A DNA stretch of 64,000 nt from G965215225 sp965215225 (GTDB lineage Bacteria; Pseudomonadota; Gammaproteobacteria; CBDBNL01; JAAOII01): the NCBI GenBank assembly GCA_965215225.1, contig OZ244039.1:992001-1056000 (forward strand). Direction: 5' to 3'. How positions within the stretch are numbered: the first letter of the stretch is position 1; each line of letters opens with the position of its first letter. A model generated the notes under the pieces. The model searched no databases. It saw only the letters and a program-made list of their open reading frames with translations, and was not told where the DNA came from. This document shows, in pieces, positions 1-7,495 of this stretch. Both the position numbers and the translations under genes were made by a program.

Positions 1-1
1 T

Positions 2-958
2 GCTCAACCCTTTCGTTTTCGCGCCAATAGTCAAGAATCCGCCTATTTAGAAAGAAATGTGATAGTTACAGGTTCCCATGTTATTAATGCTCAGGTTCAA
101 TATGATCAGGATAACTTGCCTCAGGTTGCAATTACCTTAGATGGGGAAGGTGGGAGATTGATGAACCGGGCAACGAGAACAAATATAGGTAGGAGCATGG
201 CGGTGTTACTAGTAGAGAGCATCGCTCGTAATGTTACTGTCTCTGGAAGGGGTGAAACTTCGTTTAGCACTAGAACCACCAAAGAGATCATTAGCCTTGC
301 AACTATCCGTGATGCATTGGGTTCAAGGTTTGTTATCACTGGGCTGGGTGGGCGTCAAGAAGCATCTAGCCTGGCGCTTCTATTAAGGGCGGGTGCCCTT
401 GCCGCCCCAATATACTTTGTTGAAGAGAGGACTATAGGGCCAAGTCTTGGGCAAGACAATATTCGGCGCGGCTTGATATCGCTTATTGCTGGGCTATTAA
501 TCGTTATGCTATTCATCCTTTTTTACTATAAGCTGGCGGGAGTCTTTGCCAACATTGCCTTAATAATGAATCTCACTCTTATATTGATGATAATGTCTCA
601 GTTGTCCGCGGTGCTAACCTTGCCAGGCATAGCTGGTATGGTCTTAACAGTGGGCATGGCAATAGATGCAAATATACTAATATTCTCCCGTATTAAGGAG
701 GAGATGAAACAGGGATTACAATTTATGGCTGCTATTAATGCTGGCTATGACCGCGCCTTTATCACTATTTTGGATGCGAATATCACGACTCTCTTAGTAG
801 CCATAATACTATTTGCTTTAGGAACCGGACCTATTAAGGGCTTTGCTATTACTCTATCCATAGGTATTCTTTGTTCTCTTTTTACTAGCATAGTTGTCAC
901 TCGCCGAATGATGGAGTGGGTCTATGAGTCAAGACGATTAAGTAAGATTTCTATTTGA
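2..958 (+). CDS. secD: Protein translocase subunit SecD, C-terminal part (5' end outside window)
   Basis: This is the C-terminal half of SecD, the inner-membrane partner of SecF that uses the proton motive force to help pull secreted proteins through SecYEG. The frame is open from base 2 with no start needed, so the gene begins upstream of the window; about 318 residues are visible. The first part is periplasmic (P1-type) sequence. A run of hydrophobic helices follows, with the SecD signature GMAIDANILIFSRIKEE near the end, close to the usual G-M-A-V-D-A-N-V-L-I-F form. The stop overlaps the region of the secF start, as expected for a secDF operon. The identification is secure; only the start is missing. 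Confidence 0.96.
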   Translation, partial: AQPFRFRANSQESAYLERNVIVTGSHVINAQVQYDQDNLPQVAITLDGEGGRLMNRATRTNIGRSMAVLLVESIARNVTVSGRGETSFSTRTTKEIISLATIRDALGSRFVITGLGGRQEASSLALLLRAGALAAPIYFVEERTIGPSLGQDNIRRGLISLIAGLLIVMLFILFYYKLAGVFANIALIMNLTLILMIMSQLSAVLTLPGIAGMVLTVGMAIDANILIFSRIKEEMKQGLQFMAAINAGYDRAFITILDANITTLLVAIILFALGTGPIKGFAITLSIGILCSLFTSIVVTRRMMEWVYESRRLSKISI

Positions 959-960
959 TT

Positions 961-1857
961 ATGATTAATTTCAACTTTATGAAGTATCGCAATCGCTGTT
1001 TTGCGATATCCTCTATATGTATCCTCTTGTCGGTCGTCTTCCTTATGTGGCGAGGACTGAATTGGGGGTTGGATTTCACCGGCGGGACAGTGGTAGAGGT
1101 AGAGTATCCTAAGGGTGTAGTGCTAAATGAGGTTCGCTCAGCTCTAGCTGATGGTGGCTTTGAAGATACAGTAGTTCAGTATTTTGGTAATCCGAACACT
1201 GTGCTGGTTCGTTTAGGAGAGAAATTTACTGCTGGGCGAGGCGATGATGTTTTTGCTGTTCTTCAACAGGCTGGCGGTGAGGTAAATTTACGGCGAATTG
1301 AGTTTATTGGTGCTCAGGTGGGGGAAGAATTACAGGAAAAAGGGGGTATAGGCATGCTGCTCGCCTTGTGTATCATGCTGATCTATATTGCTTTTCGCTT
1401 TCAACTAAAATTTGCCGCTGGCGCTCTATTGGCTCTTTTCCATGATGTTCTGGTGACCCTAGGGATCTTTTCATTGTTCCAGTTGGAATTTAACCTTAGT
1501 GTCCTAGCCGCCATCTTAGCGGTTATAGGTTACTCCCTCAATGATACTCTGGTTATTTCGGATCGCATTCGCGAGAACTTTGTTAACCTTCGTATTGATG
1601 ATGTGACTGAGATAATTAATACCTCATTAAGGCAGGTTTTTGGCCGCACCTTAATAACTTCTCTCACAACTCTTTTTGTCTTGTTATGCCTGTGGGTTTT
1701 CGGTGGTGAGGGACTCAAGAATTTTTCTATTGCTTTAACTATTGGTGTTGTGGTTGGAACCTATTCTTCCATTTACATTTCTTCTTCACTATTGTTGTAT
1801 CTCAATATCAAACGTGAAGATATGGTCTTGGATAAGAGTGAAAAACCCCTTTCCTAG
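961..1857 (+). CDS. secF: Protein translocase subunit SecF
   Basis: SecF forms the SecDF complex of the Sec export system in the inner membrane. The protein is about 298 residues, normal for the family. It has an N-terminal membrane segment, the motif LDFTGGTVVEVEY at the start of the periplasmic domain, and the hallmark GYSLNDTLVISDRIREN in the membrane domain, with further helices to the end. A TTG at 955 would add two residues, but the ATG at 961 gives the normal N-terminus (MINFNFMKYRNR). It starts two bases after the secD stop, so the two are almost certainly co-transcribed. No strong ribosome binding site is visible, which fits translational coupling. Confidence 0.96.
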   Translation: MINFNFMKYRNRCFAISSICILLSVVFLMWRGLNWGLDFTGGTVVEVEYPKGVVLNEVRSALADGGFEDTVVQYFGNPNTVLVRLGEKFTAGRGDDVFAVLQQAGGEVNLRRIEFIGAQVGEELQEKGGIGMLLALCIMLIYIAFRFQLKFAAGALLALFHDVLVTLGIFSLFQLEFNLSVLAAILAVIGYSLNDTLVISDRIRENFVNLRIDDVTEIINTSLRQVFGRTLITSLTTLFVLLCLWVFGGEGLKNFSIALTIGVVVGTYSSIYISSSLLLYLNIKREDMVLDKSEKPLS

Positions 1858-1863
1858 TTTCTG

Positions 1864-2487
1864 ATGAGAAGAGCGCTTTTCTTTGGCATGGTCTTTTTTG
1901 GTTTGTATTCTTCTGCTTGGGCAGGAAAGTTCTATTTCACCTTAGGAAATAACTTGGAAACCGATCAGTTTGATTCTGTTGAACTAAGCGTCTCTTCTGG
2001 CGGCAACTATGCAAATTCCCTTGATCTAGGAGGAACCTATTATTTTAATCAGAAGGCAGACCAGGATGCCTTTAACCTACTAAGCCTGGATGTGTTCTCG
2101 TCACTTGAAGCAGTTCAGGAATATAACTTTCTCTTTGCTGCTGGTATTAGACCTTTTGCTATGGTAGCAGACCTAAAGCCAGCCAATGAAGGCGATAATG
2201 ATTTTAGCTATGGCATCTTGCCAGGTTTTGATCTGGGCTATAGATTTCCCACTACCATACCCACTGTTCTGCTGTTGTCGGTTGATTATGTGCCGAATAT
2301 TATCGCGGGAGGAAACCTAGACAATATGTTGATAGCTAATTTACTGTACGAGATTATGTTTACTCCTATAGTTATCACCCATGTTTCTTATCGTTATGGT
2401 AAGGCGTCTTTTAATGTTGAAGATGTCCCAGAAACGACAGAGGATTTTGAGAATAGCATAGGTATTGGGATTAAGATTCGTTTTTAA
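1864..2487 (+). CDS. Probable outer-membrane beta-barrel protein (YfaZ-like), secreted
   Basis: This is a 207-residue protein with a clear signal peptide of about 20 residues, a hydrophobic core ending Ser-Ala-Trp-Ala before Gly, so it is exported by Sec. The mature part alternates polar and hydrophobic residues in strand-like stretches and ends in Phe (GIGIKIRF), the usual C-terminal signal of outer-membrane barrels. The overall look, with an N-terminal phrase LGNNLETDQFDSVELSVSSG, is compatible with the YfaZ family, but that assignment is tentative. It starts six bases after secF and is probably the last gene of that operon. The barrel prediction is better supported than the family name. 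No substrate or function can be inferred. Confidence 0.7.
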   Translation: MRRALFFGMVFFGLYSSAWAGKFYFTLGNNLETDQFDSVELSVSSGGNYANSLDLGGTYYFNQKADQDAFNLLSLDVFSSLEAVQEYNFLFAAGIRPFAMVADLKPANEGDNDFSYGILPGFDLGYRFPTTIPTVLLLSVDYVPNIIAGGNLDNMLIANLLYEIMFTPIVITHVSYRYGKASFNVEDVPETTEDFENSIGIGIKIRF

Positions 2488-2489
2488 TA

Positions 2490-2523
2490 TTTACCGGTTT
2501 GCCGATTCCTATAAAATGGCCTT
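2490..2523 (+). promoter_or_regulatory. Possible sigma70-type promoter of the tRNA-tuf operon
   Basis: A TTTACC box at 2490-2495 and a TAAAAT box at 2512-2517 lie 16 bases apart and end about ten bases before the first tRNA. The position suits transcription of the Thr-Tyr-Gly-Thr-tuf unit. Both boxes deviate from consensus, so this is a sequence-based guess only. Confidence 0.4.
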
Positions 2524-2526
2524 AGG

Positions 2527-2599
<73 letters not shown>

Positions 2600-2604
2600 C
2601 ATAT

Positions 2605-2686
2605 GGAGAGGTTGGGGAGCGGTCAAACCCAGCAGACTGTAAATCTGCCGCCTCGTGCTTCGTAGGTTCGAATCCTGCCCTCTCCA
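2605..2686 (+). tRNA. tRNA-Tyr(GTA)
   Basis: This is an 82-base class II tRNA with a long variable arm. The acceptor arms are GGAGAGG and CCTCTCC with A as discriminator, the anticodon loop reads CTGTAAA in a GCAGA/TCTGC stem (anticodon GTA), and the T arm contains GGTTCGAATCC. It lies five bases after tRNA-Thr and is the counterpart of E. coli tyrU. Confidence 0.97.
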
Positions 2687-2761
2687 TTGTTTTTTATTGA
2701 AGAAAGCTGAAGAATGCCATATGATGAAGAATTTTTATAAATTTGTTCTTTATTTGAGTAT

Positions 2762-2832
2762 GCGGGTATGGTATAATGGTAGCACATCAGCCTTCCAAGC
2801 TGAAAATGCGGGTTCGATTCCCGCTACCCGCT
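2762..2832 (+). tRNA. tRNA-Gly(TCC)
   Basis: This is a 71-base tRNA. The acceptor arms are GCGGGTA and TACCCGC with T as discriminator, the anticodon loop CTTCCAA gives anticodon TCC, and the T arm contains GGTTCGATTCC. It is in the same cluster position as E. coli glyT. Confidence 0.97.
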
Positions 2833-2926
2833 TATGCAGACTATGAATTGTAGAATTATGGAAGCAACTATTGAAATATGGAAACATGGAACTATAAAGA
2901 CAAGGTCTGTTTTATCGGTTTTATAG

Positions 2927-2999
<73 letters not shown>

Positions 3000-3033
3000 T
3001 GCAAGTTATTAAATAAACAAATATTTAGAAGTT

Positions 3034-4224
3034 ATGGCTAAAGAGAAATATGAAAGGACCAAGCCCCATATAAATGTGGGGACCATAGGTCATGTAGATC
3101 ATGGCAAAACCACCTTAACGGCGGCGCTTACTAGGATATGCGCGCAAAAATGGGGTGGAGATGAGGTTGCATTTGAAGGAATAGACAATGCGCCTGAAGA
3201 GAAGGAGCGTGGTATCACCATTGCCACATCTCATGTTGAGTATCAAAGCGATAAGCGACACTATGCTCATGTAGATTGTCCTGGGCATGCAGACTATATT
3301 AAAAACATGGTAACTGGGGCTGCTCAAATGGATGGCGCTATATTGGTAGTATCTGCTGCCGATGGTCCTATGCCGCAGACGCGCGAACATATTCTTCTTG
3401 CTCGTCAGGTAGGTGTTCCTAATATAGTTGTCTACTTAAATAAAGCAGATATGGTAGATGACAGTGAGCTACAAGAATTAGTGGAGATGGAAATACGCGA
3501 ACTGCTTAGCAAGTATGAATTTCCTGGCGATGACATCCCTATTGTTGTAGGATCTGCTTTGAAGGCTCTGGAGGGAGATGAGAGTGAGGTCGGCACCCAA
3601 TCTATCTTAAAGCTAGTTGAAACCCTCGATAGCTACTTCCCCGAACCTGTGCGCGCTATTGATAAACCTTTCTTGATGCCTATTGAGGATGTCTTTAGTA
3701 TTTCCGGGCGAGGCACAGTAGTAACCGGTCGTATTGAGAGAGGCGTGGTGAAGCTAGGTAATGAAATTGAGATAGTCGGCATTAAGGACACTACCAAAAC
3801 CACCTGTACTGGCGTTGAGATGTTCAGAAAACTCCTTGACGAAGGTCGTGCTGGAGAAAATGTAGGGGTGTTATTAAGAGGGACTAAACGAGAGGAGGTA
3901 GAACGCGGTCAGGTGCTTGCCAATCCCGGTTCTATCACACCTCATACTCAGTTTGAAGCCGAGGTATATGTCTTAAATAAAGATGAGGGAGGCAGACATA
4001 CCCCGTTCTTAAAAGGCTATAAACCCCAATTTTATTTCCGCACCACAGATGTAACCGGTGAGATAGAATTACCTGAGAATGTTGAGATGGTTATGCCAGG
4101 CGACAATGTTCATATTAAGGTGGATTTGATAGTGCCGATTGCAATGGAAGAAGGCTTACGCTTTGCGATAAGAGAAGGAGGCCGAACCGTAGGTGCTGGG
4201 GTAGTGACCAAGATCCTCAAGTAA
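3034..4224 (+). CDS. tuf: Elongation factor Tu
   Basis: EF-Tu is the GTPase that brings aminoacyl-tRNA to the ribosome. At 396 residues it has the normal length. The G motifs are all present: GHVDHGKTT (P-loop), RGITIATSHVEY (switch I), DCPGHADY and NKADM. Domains 2 and 3 follow (VFSISGRGTVVTGRIERG and later FLKGYKPQFYFRTTDVTG). It sits behind four tRNA genes and in front of tRNA-Trp, secE and nusG, the arrangement of tufB in Gammaproteobacteria. A second tuf copy is common in that group but cannot be seen here. The start codon ATG directly follows the tRNA region and gives the standard N-terminus. Confidence 0.99.
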   Translation: MAKEKYERTKPHINVGTIGHVDHGKTTLTAALTRICAQKWGGDEVAFEGIDNAPEEKERGITIATSHVEYQSDKRHYAHVDCPGHADYIKNMVTGAAQMDGAILVVSAADGPMPQTREHILLARQVGVPNIVVYLNKADMVDDSELQELVEMEIRELLSKYEFPGDDIPIVVGSALKALEGDESEVGTQSILKLVETLDSYFPEPVRAIDKPFLMPIEDVFSISGRGTVVTGRIERGVVKLGNEIEIVGIKDTTKTTCTGVEMFRKLLDEGRAGENVGVLLRGTKREEVERGQVLANPGSITPHTQFEAEVYVLNKDEGGRHTPFLKGYKPQFYFRTTDVTGEIELPENVEMVMPGDNVHIKVDLIVPIAMEEGLRFAIREGGRTVGAGVVTKILK

Positions 4225-4240
4225 TTTATTAATCTTATTG

Positions 4241-4313
4241 AGGTCAGTAGCTCAAATGGTAGAGCAGCGGTCTCCAAAACCGCAGGTTGGGGGTTCAAGT
4301 CCCTCCTGACCTG
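4241..4313 (+). tRNA. tRNA-Trp(CCA)
   Basis: This is a 73-base tRNA. The acceptor arms are AGGTCAG and CTGACCT with G as discriminator, the anticodon stem GCGGT/ACCGC encloses CTCCAAA (anticodon CCA), and the T arm contains GGTTCAAGTCC. It lies between tuf and secE, the usual place in Beta- and Gammaproteobacteria. Confidence 0.97.
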
Positions 4314-4333
4314 TTTATTCTATTGAGATTGCT

Positions 4334-4699
4334 ATGAATGTGAAGAAGAACAATTTCTCGTTAATCTTGGCTATTAAATGGCTTGTTATAATTGCTATAG
4401 GGGTTATAATAGTTGTTGGTAACTACTATTATTCCTCTTATTTGCTTATTTATCGCACTCTAGTGATTCTTGGGTTGCTTGGATTGGCTGCTGTTATCTT
4501 TTACACTACCGAACAGGGGAAGGCTATTTTTCAGTTGATTATGCAAGCGCGCATTGAGATAGGTCGGGTTGTCTGGCCTACCCGCCCTGAAATGCTTCAA
4601 ACCTTCATTTCAGTAGTTGTTATGGTTGGTTTGGCTATGTTAGTTCTCTGGGGTCTTGACTCTCTCTTTTCGTGGCTTGCCTCATTAATAATTGCTTAA
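4334..4699 (+). CDS. secE: Preprotein translocase subunit SecE
   Basis: SecE is the small essential clamp subunit of the SecYEG channel in the inner membrane. The protein has 121 residues with three predicted membrane segments, the three-helix form typical of Gammaproteobacteria. It carries the conserved amphipathic/membrane-entry motif RIEIGRVVWPTRPE before the last helix. It is followed 23 bases later by nusG, the near-universal secE-nusG pair. The 3' end lies in a small tandem repeat: TTGCTTAA occurs three times in a row, the first copy containing the stop codon. Confidence 0.97.
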   Translation: MNVKKNNFSLILAIKWLVIIAIGVIIVVGNYYYSSYLLIYRTLVILGLLGLAAVIFYTTEQGKAIFQLIMQARIEIGRVVWPTRPEMLQTFISVVVMVGLAMLVLWGLDSLFSWLASLIIA

Positions 4700-4716
4700 T
4701 TGCTTAATTGCTTAAT
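4691..4716. repeat. Short tandem repeat at secE stop codon
   Basis: The octamer ATTGCTTA is repeated head to tail three times across the secE stop and into the secE-nusG spacer. Each copy can be read as the last secE codons plus TAA. It is one of several cases in this window where a gene end has been locally duplicated. Confidence 0.8.
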
Positions 4717-4722
4717 TTAAAG

Positions 4723-5247
4723 ATGGATTGGTACGTAGTGCATACATACTCTGGTTATGAGAACCGAGTCAAACGTTTTTTAGAAGAGAGGATCAACAAT
4801 AGTGATATGCGGCAGTATTTTGGTGATGAGGTTGAGATTTTGGTACCATCAGAGGAAGTTCCCATGCTTCATGGCGAAAGGAGACGGCAGGTAGAAAGAA
4901 AATTTTTTCCTGGCTGTATCTTCGTTAAAATGGATATGAATAAGGAAACCTGGCATCTGGTTCGCTCTACTCCTTGGGTCATGGGATTTATTGGAGGGAC
5001 TCCTAAAGAACCTATTCCAGTAAAGAAAGAGGAAATAGCCGCTATTAAAAGACGGCTGGAAGGAGTTGCTGAACATCATCTTTTTGAAACAGGTGAAATG
5101 GTGCGTATAATGGAAGGCCCCTTTTCCGGGTTTAGCGGTATAGTAGAGGAAGTGGATAATGATAAGCAGAAGTTGCAGGTTTCGGTTTCTATTTTCGGCC
5201 GTTCTACTCCGATGGACATAGAATTTAATAAGGTAGAGAAAGGATAA
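4723..5247 (+). CDS. nusG: Transcription termination/antitermination protein NusG
   Basis: NusG binds RNA polymerase, suppresses pausing and couples polymerase to Rho or the ribosome. Starting at the ATG at 4723 gives 174 residues with the family start MDWYVVHTYSGYENRVK. The upstream TTG would add five residues read from the repeat and is unlikely. The N-terminal NGN domain includes FPGCIFVKMDM and RSTPWVMGFIGG. The C-terminal KOW domain contains GEMVRIMEGPFSGFSG. The stop overlaps the rplK ATG by one base, so translation of the two is likely coupled. Confidence 0.97.
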   Translation: MDWYVVHTYSGYENRVKRFLEERINNSDMRQYFGDEVEILVPSEEVPMLHGERRRQVERKFFPGCIFVKMDMNKETWHLVRSTPWVMGFIGGTPKEPIPVKKEEIAAIKRRLEGVAEHHLFETGEMVRIMEGPFSGFSGIVEEVDNDKQKLQVSVSIFGRSTPMDIEFNKVEKG

Positions 5248-5687
5248 TGGCAAGACCAAAAAAGGAAGTAATGGTGCAGATCAAGCTACAGGCACCGGCA
5301 AAGCAGGCAACTCCTGGCTCTTCACTAGGCCCAGCCCTAGGTCAGCATGGAGTTAACATCCAAGAATTCTGTAAGGCTTTTAATGAGAAGACCTCAAAAC
5401 AAGAAGAGGGCATGCCTATACCAGTCATCATTAATATATATAAGGATAGAAGTTTTTCTTTTATTACCAAAACACCCCCGGCTGCCTATTTATTGTGTAA
5501 GGCTGCCAATATAGCGAAGGGAAGTGGTGAGCCAAATAAGAACAAGGTGGGGAAGGTAACCAAACAACAGATAAGAGATATAGCCGCAATTAAAATGGTG
5601 GATCTTAATGCTATAGATATAGAAAAAGCCATGCATATTATTGAAGGTAGTGCCCGTAGTATGGGGGTAGAGGTGGTAGAATCTTAA
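5247..5687 (+). CDS. rplK: 50S ribosomal protein L11
   Basis: L11 is part of the GTPase-associated centre of the large subunit. The 146-residue length is slightly above the typical 142. It starts MARPKKEVMVQIKLQAPAKQATPGSSLGPALGQHGVN, showing the proline-rich N-terminal domain and the GPALGQ motif. The C-terminal RNA-binding domain contains VGKVTKQQIRDIA. It is followed three bases later by rplA. In many bacteria L1 represses this pair by binding a leader; I did not resolve such a site. Confidence 0.98.
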   Translation: MARPKKEVMVQIKLQAPAKQATPGSSLGPALGQHGVNIQEFCKAFNEKTSKQEEGMPIPVIINIYKDRSFSFITKTPPAAYLLCKAANIAKGSGEPNKNKVGKVTKQQIRDIAAIKMVDLNAIDIEKAMHIIEGSARSMGVEVVES

Positions 5688-5690
5688 CCC

Positions 5691-6374
5691 ATGGCAAGGC
5701 TCACTAAAAAACGCAAGCTTATTCAATCCAAGATAGATTTCTCAAATCACTATAATGCTATAGATGCTATTGAGTTATTACAGGAGGCGGCCAATTCTAA
5801 ATTTGATGAGACCTTGGAGATGGCGGCTCGCCTCGGTATAGATCCTCGTAAAGGAGACCAGATGGTCAGAGGCGTTGTGATTCTGCCTAAGGGGTCGGGT
5901 AAAAAGGTGAAGATTGCTGTATTTGCTGAGGGGGAGCAAGCCCAAGAGGCAGAACAAGCCGATCATGTGGGAATGGAGGATTTAGCTGAGGCTTTTGAAA
6001 AAGGAAATCTAGTGGTTGATCTGGTTATTTCTACTCCGGCTGCGATGAAGCTAGTGGGGAAACTAGGAAAGACCTTGGGTCCTAAGGGTCTTATGCCTAA
6101 TCCTAAGGACGGAACAGTGACCAATGAGATAGCGAAAACAGTTGAGGCTGCTAGGTCGGGGCGGGTGAGATTTCGTAATGATAAACAGGGGATAGTCCAT
6201 TGTGCTTTGGGCAAACTAAGCGCTGATAAGAATGACCTACTGGAGAACTTTCAGACTGTCATAAGGGAAATTAAGAGGCTTAAACCCAGTTCAAGTAAAG
6301 GAGTCTATTTGAAAAGCTTAGCTCTAAGCTCTACTATGGGGCCGGGAATTCATATAAGTACCAACCAACTGTGA
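5691..6374 (+). CDS. rplA: 50S ribosomal protein L1
   Basis: L1 forms the L1 stalk that helps release deacylated tRNA. The 227-residue length is normal. Visible signatures are VVILPKGSGKKVKIAVFAEG, and LGKTLGPKGLMPNPKDGTVT, which matches the conserved GKxLGPRGLMPNPKxGTV core. The C-terminus ends in a short polar tail. It is separated from rplJ by a 166-base leader that probably carries the L10 control element. Confidence 0.98.
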   Translation: MARLTKKRKLIQSKIDFSNHYNAIDAIELLQEAANSKFDETLEMAARLGIDPRKGDQMVRGVVILPKGSGKKVKIAVFAEGEQAQEAEQADHVGMEDLAEAFEKGNLVVDLVISTPAAMKLVGKLGKTLGPKGLMPNPKDGTVTNEIAKTVEAARSGRVRFRNDKQGIVHCALGKLSADKNDLLENFQTVIREIKRLKPSSSKGVYLKSLALSSTMGPGIHISTNQL

Positions 6375-6540
6375 GATTTTATTCGTTGATTACCGCCTAT
6401 TGGCGCGGTTTATTGTCGAAGACCCTAGAGCGTCTTTCAATAGTCTTTAATCTGATCTTGATGATTTTTGATGTTGGTATTGAAGGACGCTTAGTATTCG
6501 TAGACGGCAAATTTGTATTGCCGTTCTATCAATCATTGAA
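6375..6540 (+). promoter_or_regulatory. rplJL leader with candidate L10-type structured RNA
   Basis: This is the spacer between rplA and rplJ, in the place where L10(L12)4 represses translation in other bacteria. It contains nested inverted repeats. AGCGTCTTTCAATA at 6429-6442 pairs with TATTGAAGGACGCT at 6478-6491 (one G-U pair). A second hairpin, ACGGCAA/TTGCCGT, lies at 6504-6524 just ahead of the rplJ start. A smaller ACCGC/GCGGT stem followed by a T-rich stretch is near the start of the spacer. The pairing is seen directly; the autoregulatory role is inferred from position and family knowledge. Confidence 0.65.
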
Positions 6541-7059
6541 ATGTTAAATAAACTTGAAAAGCGGAAAGTCGTCGCTCAGATTAAAAAAGAGGCAAAGGGA
6601 GCCCTTGATGGGGCCATTGCCGATTACCGCGGCACAAATGTCGTGGCAATCTCTGAATTGAGGAATCAAGCAAGACAAAAGCAGGTATATATCAAAGTGG
6701 CGCGCAATACTCTTATTAGACGTGCTTTGGTGGATACTGATTTTGGTTGTTTTGAGGACCGACTTAAGGGGCCTATCATATTGGGCTTCTCCCAACAGGA
6801 ATTAGGCTCGGTAGCTCGTTTATTCAGGGACTTTGCTAAGGAACATTCTAATTTTCAGGTAAGGGGACTGGCTATAAAAGGGGAGTTTCTCGAACCTGAT
6901 AAGATTGACTTTCTGGCTAATCTTCCTACTCGCGAAGAGGCTTTGACTCAGCTTGCTGGTGTGCTGCAGGCTCCAGTCCAAAAGCTTGCAATCTTACTGA
7001 AAGAGTTGCCAACCGGTTTGGCGCGTGTTCTAGATGCAGTTCGGCGGGAGAAGAAGTAA
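6541..7059 (+). CDS. rplJ: 50S ribosomal protein L10
   Basis: L10 anchors the L7/L12 stalk to the large subunit. The protein has 172 residues and begins MLNKLEKRKVVAQIKKEAKGALDGAIADYRG, with the conserved YRG and VARNTLIRRAL phrases. The C-terminal helix that binds L7/L12 dimers is visible as the last 30 residues (QAPVQKLAILLKELPTGLARVLDAV). It follows a structured leader and precedes rplL by 29 bases. Confidence 0.98.
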   Translation: MLNKLEKRKVVAQIKKEAKGALDGAIADYRGTNVVAISELRNQARQKQVYIKVARNTLIRRALVDTDFGCFEDRLKGPIILGFSQQELGSVARLFRDFAKEHSNFQVRGLAIKGEFLEPDKIDFLANLPTREEALTQLAGVLQAPVQKLAILLKELPTGLARVLDAVRREKK

Positions 7060-7088
7060 TTTTCAAGTTTTTAAGATAAGAGTATATC

Positions 7089-7469
7089 ATGGCAAAAATA
7101 TCTAAAGAAGATATGCTGAACGCTATTGCCGAAATGAGTGTTATGGACCTTGTTGCACTTGTTGAAGCAATCGAAGAGAAGTTTGGTGTATCGGCGGCGG
7201 CCGTAGCTGCTGCACCCCTAGCGGCCACAGCTGAAGATCAGCCTCAGCAAGAGGAGCAAACTGAGTTTGAGGTTATTCTTCAAGAATGTGGTAGCAACAA
7301 GATCGCCGTCATTAAGGCGGTTCGCACTATTACTGAACTCGGCTTAAAAGAAGCCAAGGATCTAGTGGATGGAGCTCCCAAGAGTCTTAAGACCAATGTG
7401 GCTAAAGAAGATGCCGAAAAGTATAAGAAGGATCTAGAAGAAGCAGGAGCAAAAGTTGAGCTTAAATAG
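7089..7469 (+). CDS. rplL: 50S ribosomal protein L7/L12
   Basis: This is the multicopy stalk protein that recruits translation factors. It has 126 residues. The N-terminal dimerisation domain contains EMSVMDLVALVEAIEEKFGV, then an Ala-rich hinge (AAAVAAAPLAATA). The C-terminal domain has the conserved core KIAVIKAVRTITELGLKEAK with VDGAPK. It is followed by rpoB after a short spacer that shows no obvious terminator. Confidence 0.98.
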   Translation: MAKISKEDMLNAIAEMSVMDLVALVEAIEEKFGVSAAAVAAAPLAATAEDQPQQEEQTEFEVILQECGSNKIAVIKAVRTITELGLKEAKDLVDGAPKSLKTNVAKEDAEKYKKDLEEAGAKVELK

Positions 7470-7495
7470 AAATTTCTCTTTTGGAGTCGGAGTCT

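Noticed and set aside
2655..2846. 63-residue frame across tRNA-Tyr and tRNA-Gly
   Set aside because: It overlaps two well-formed tRNA genes and has no protein-like features.
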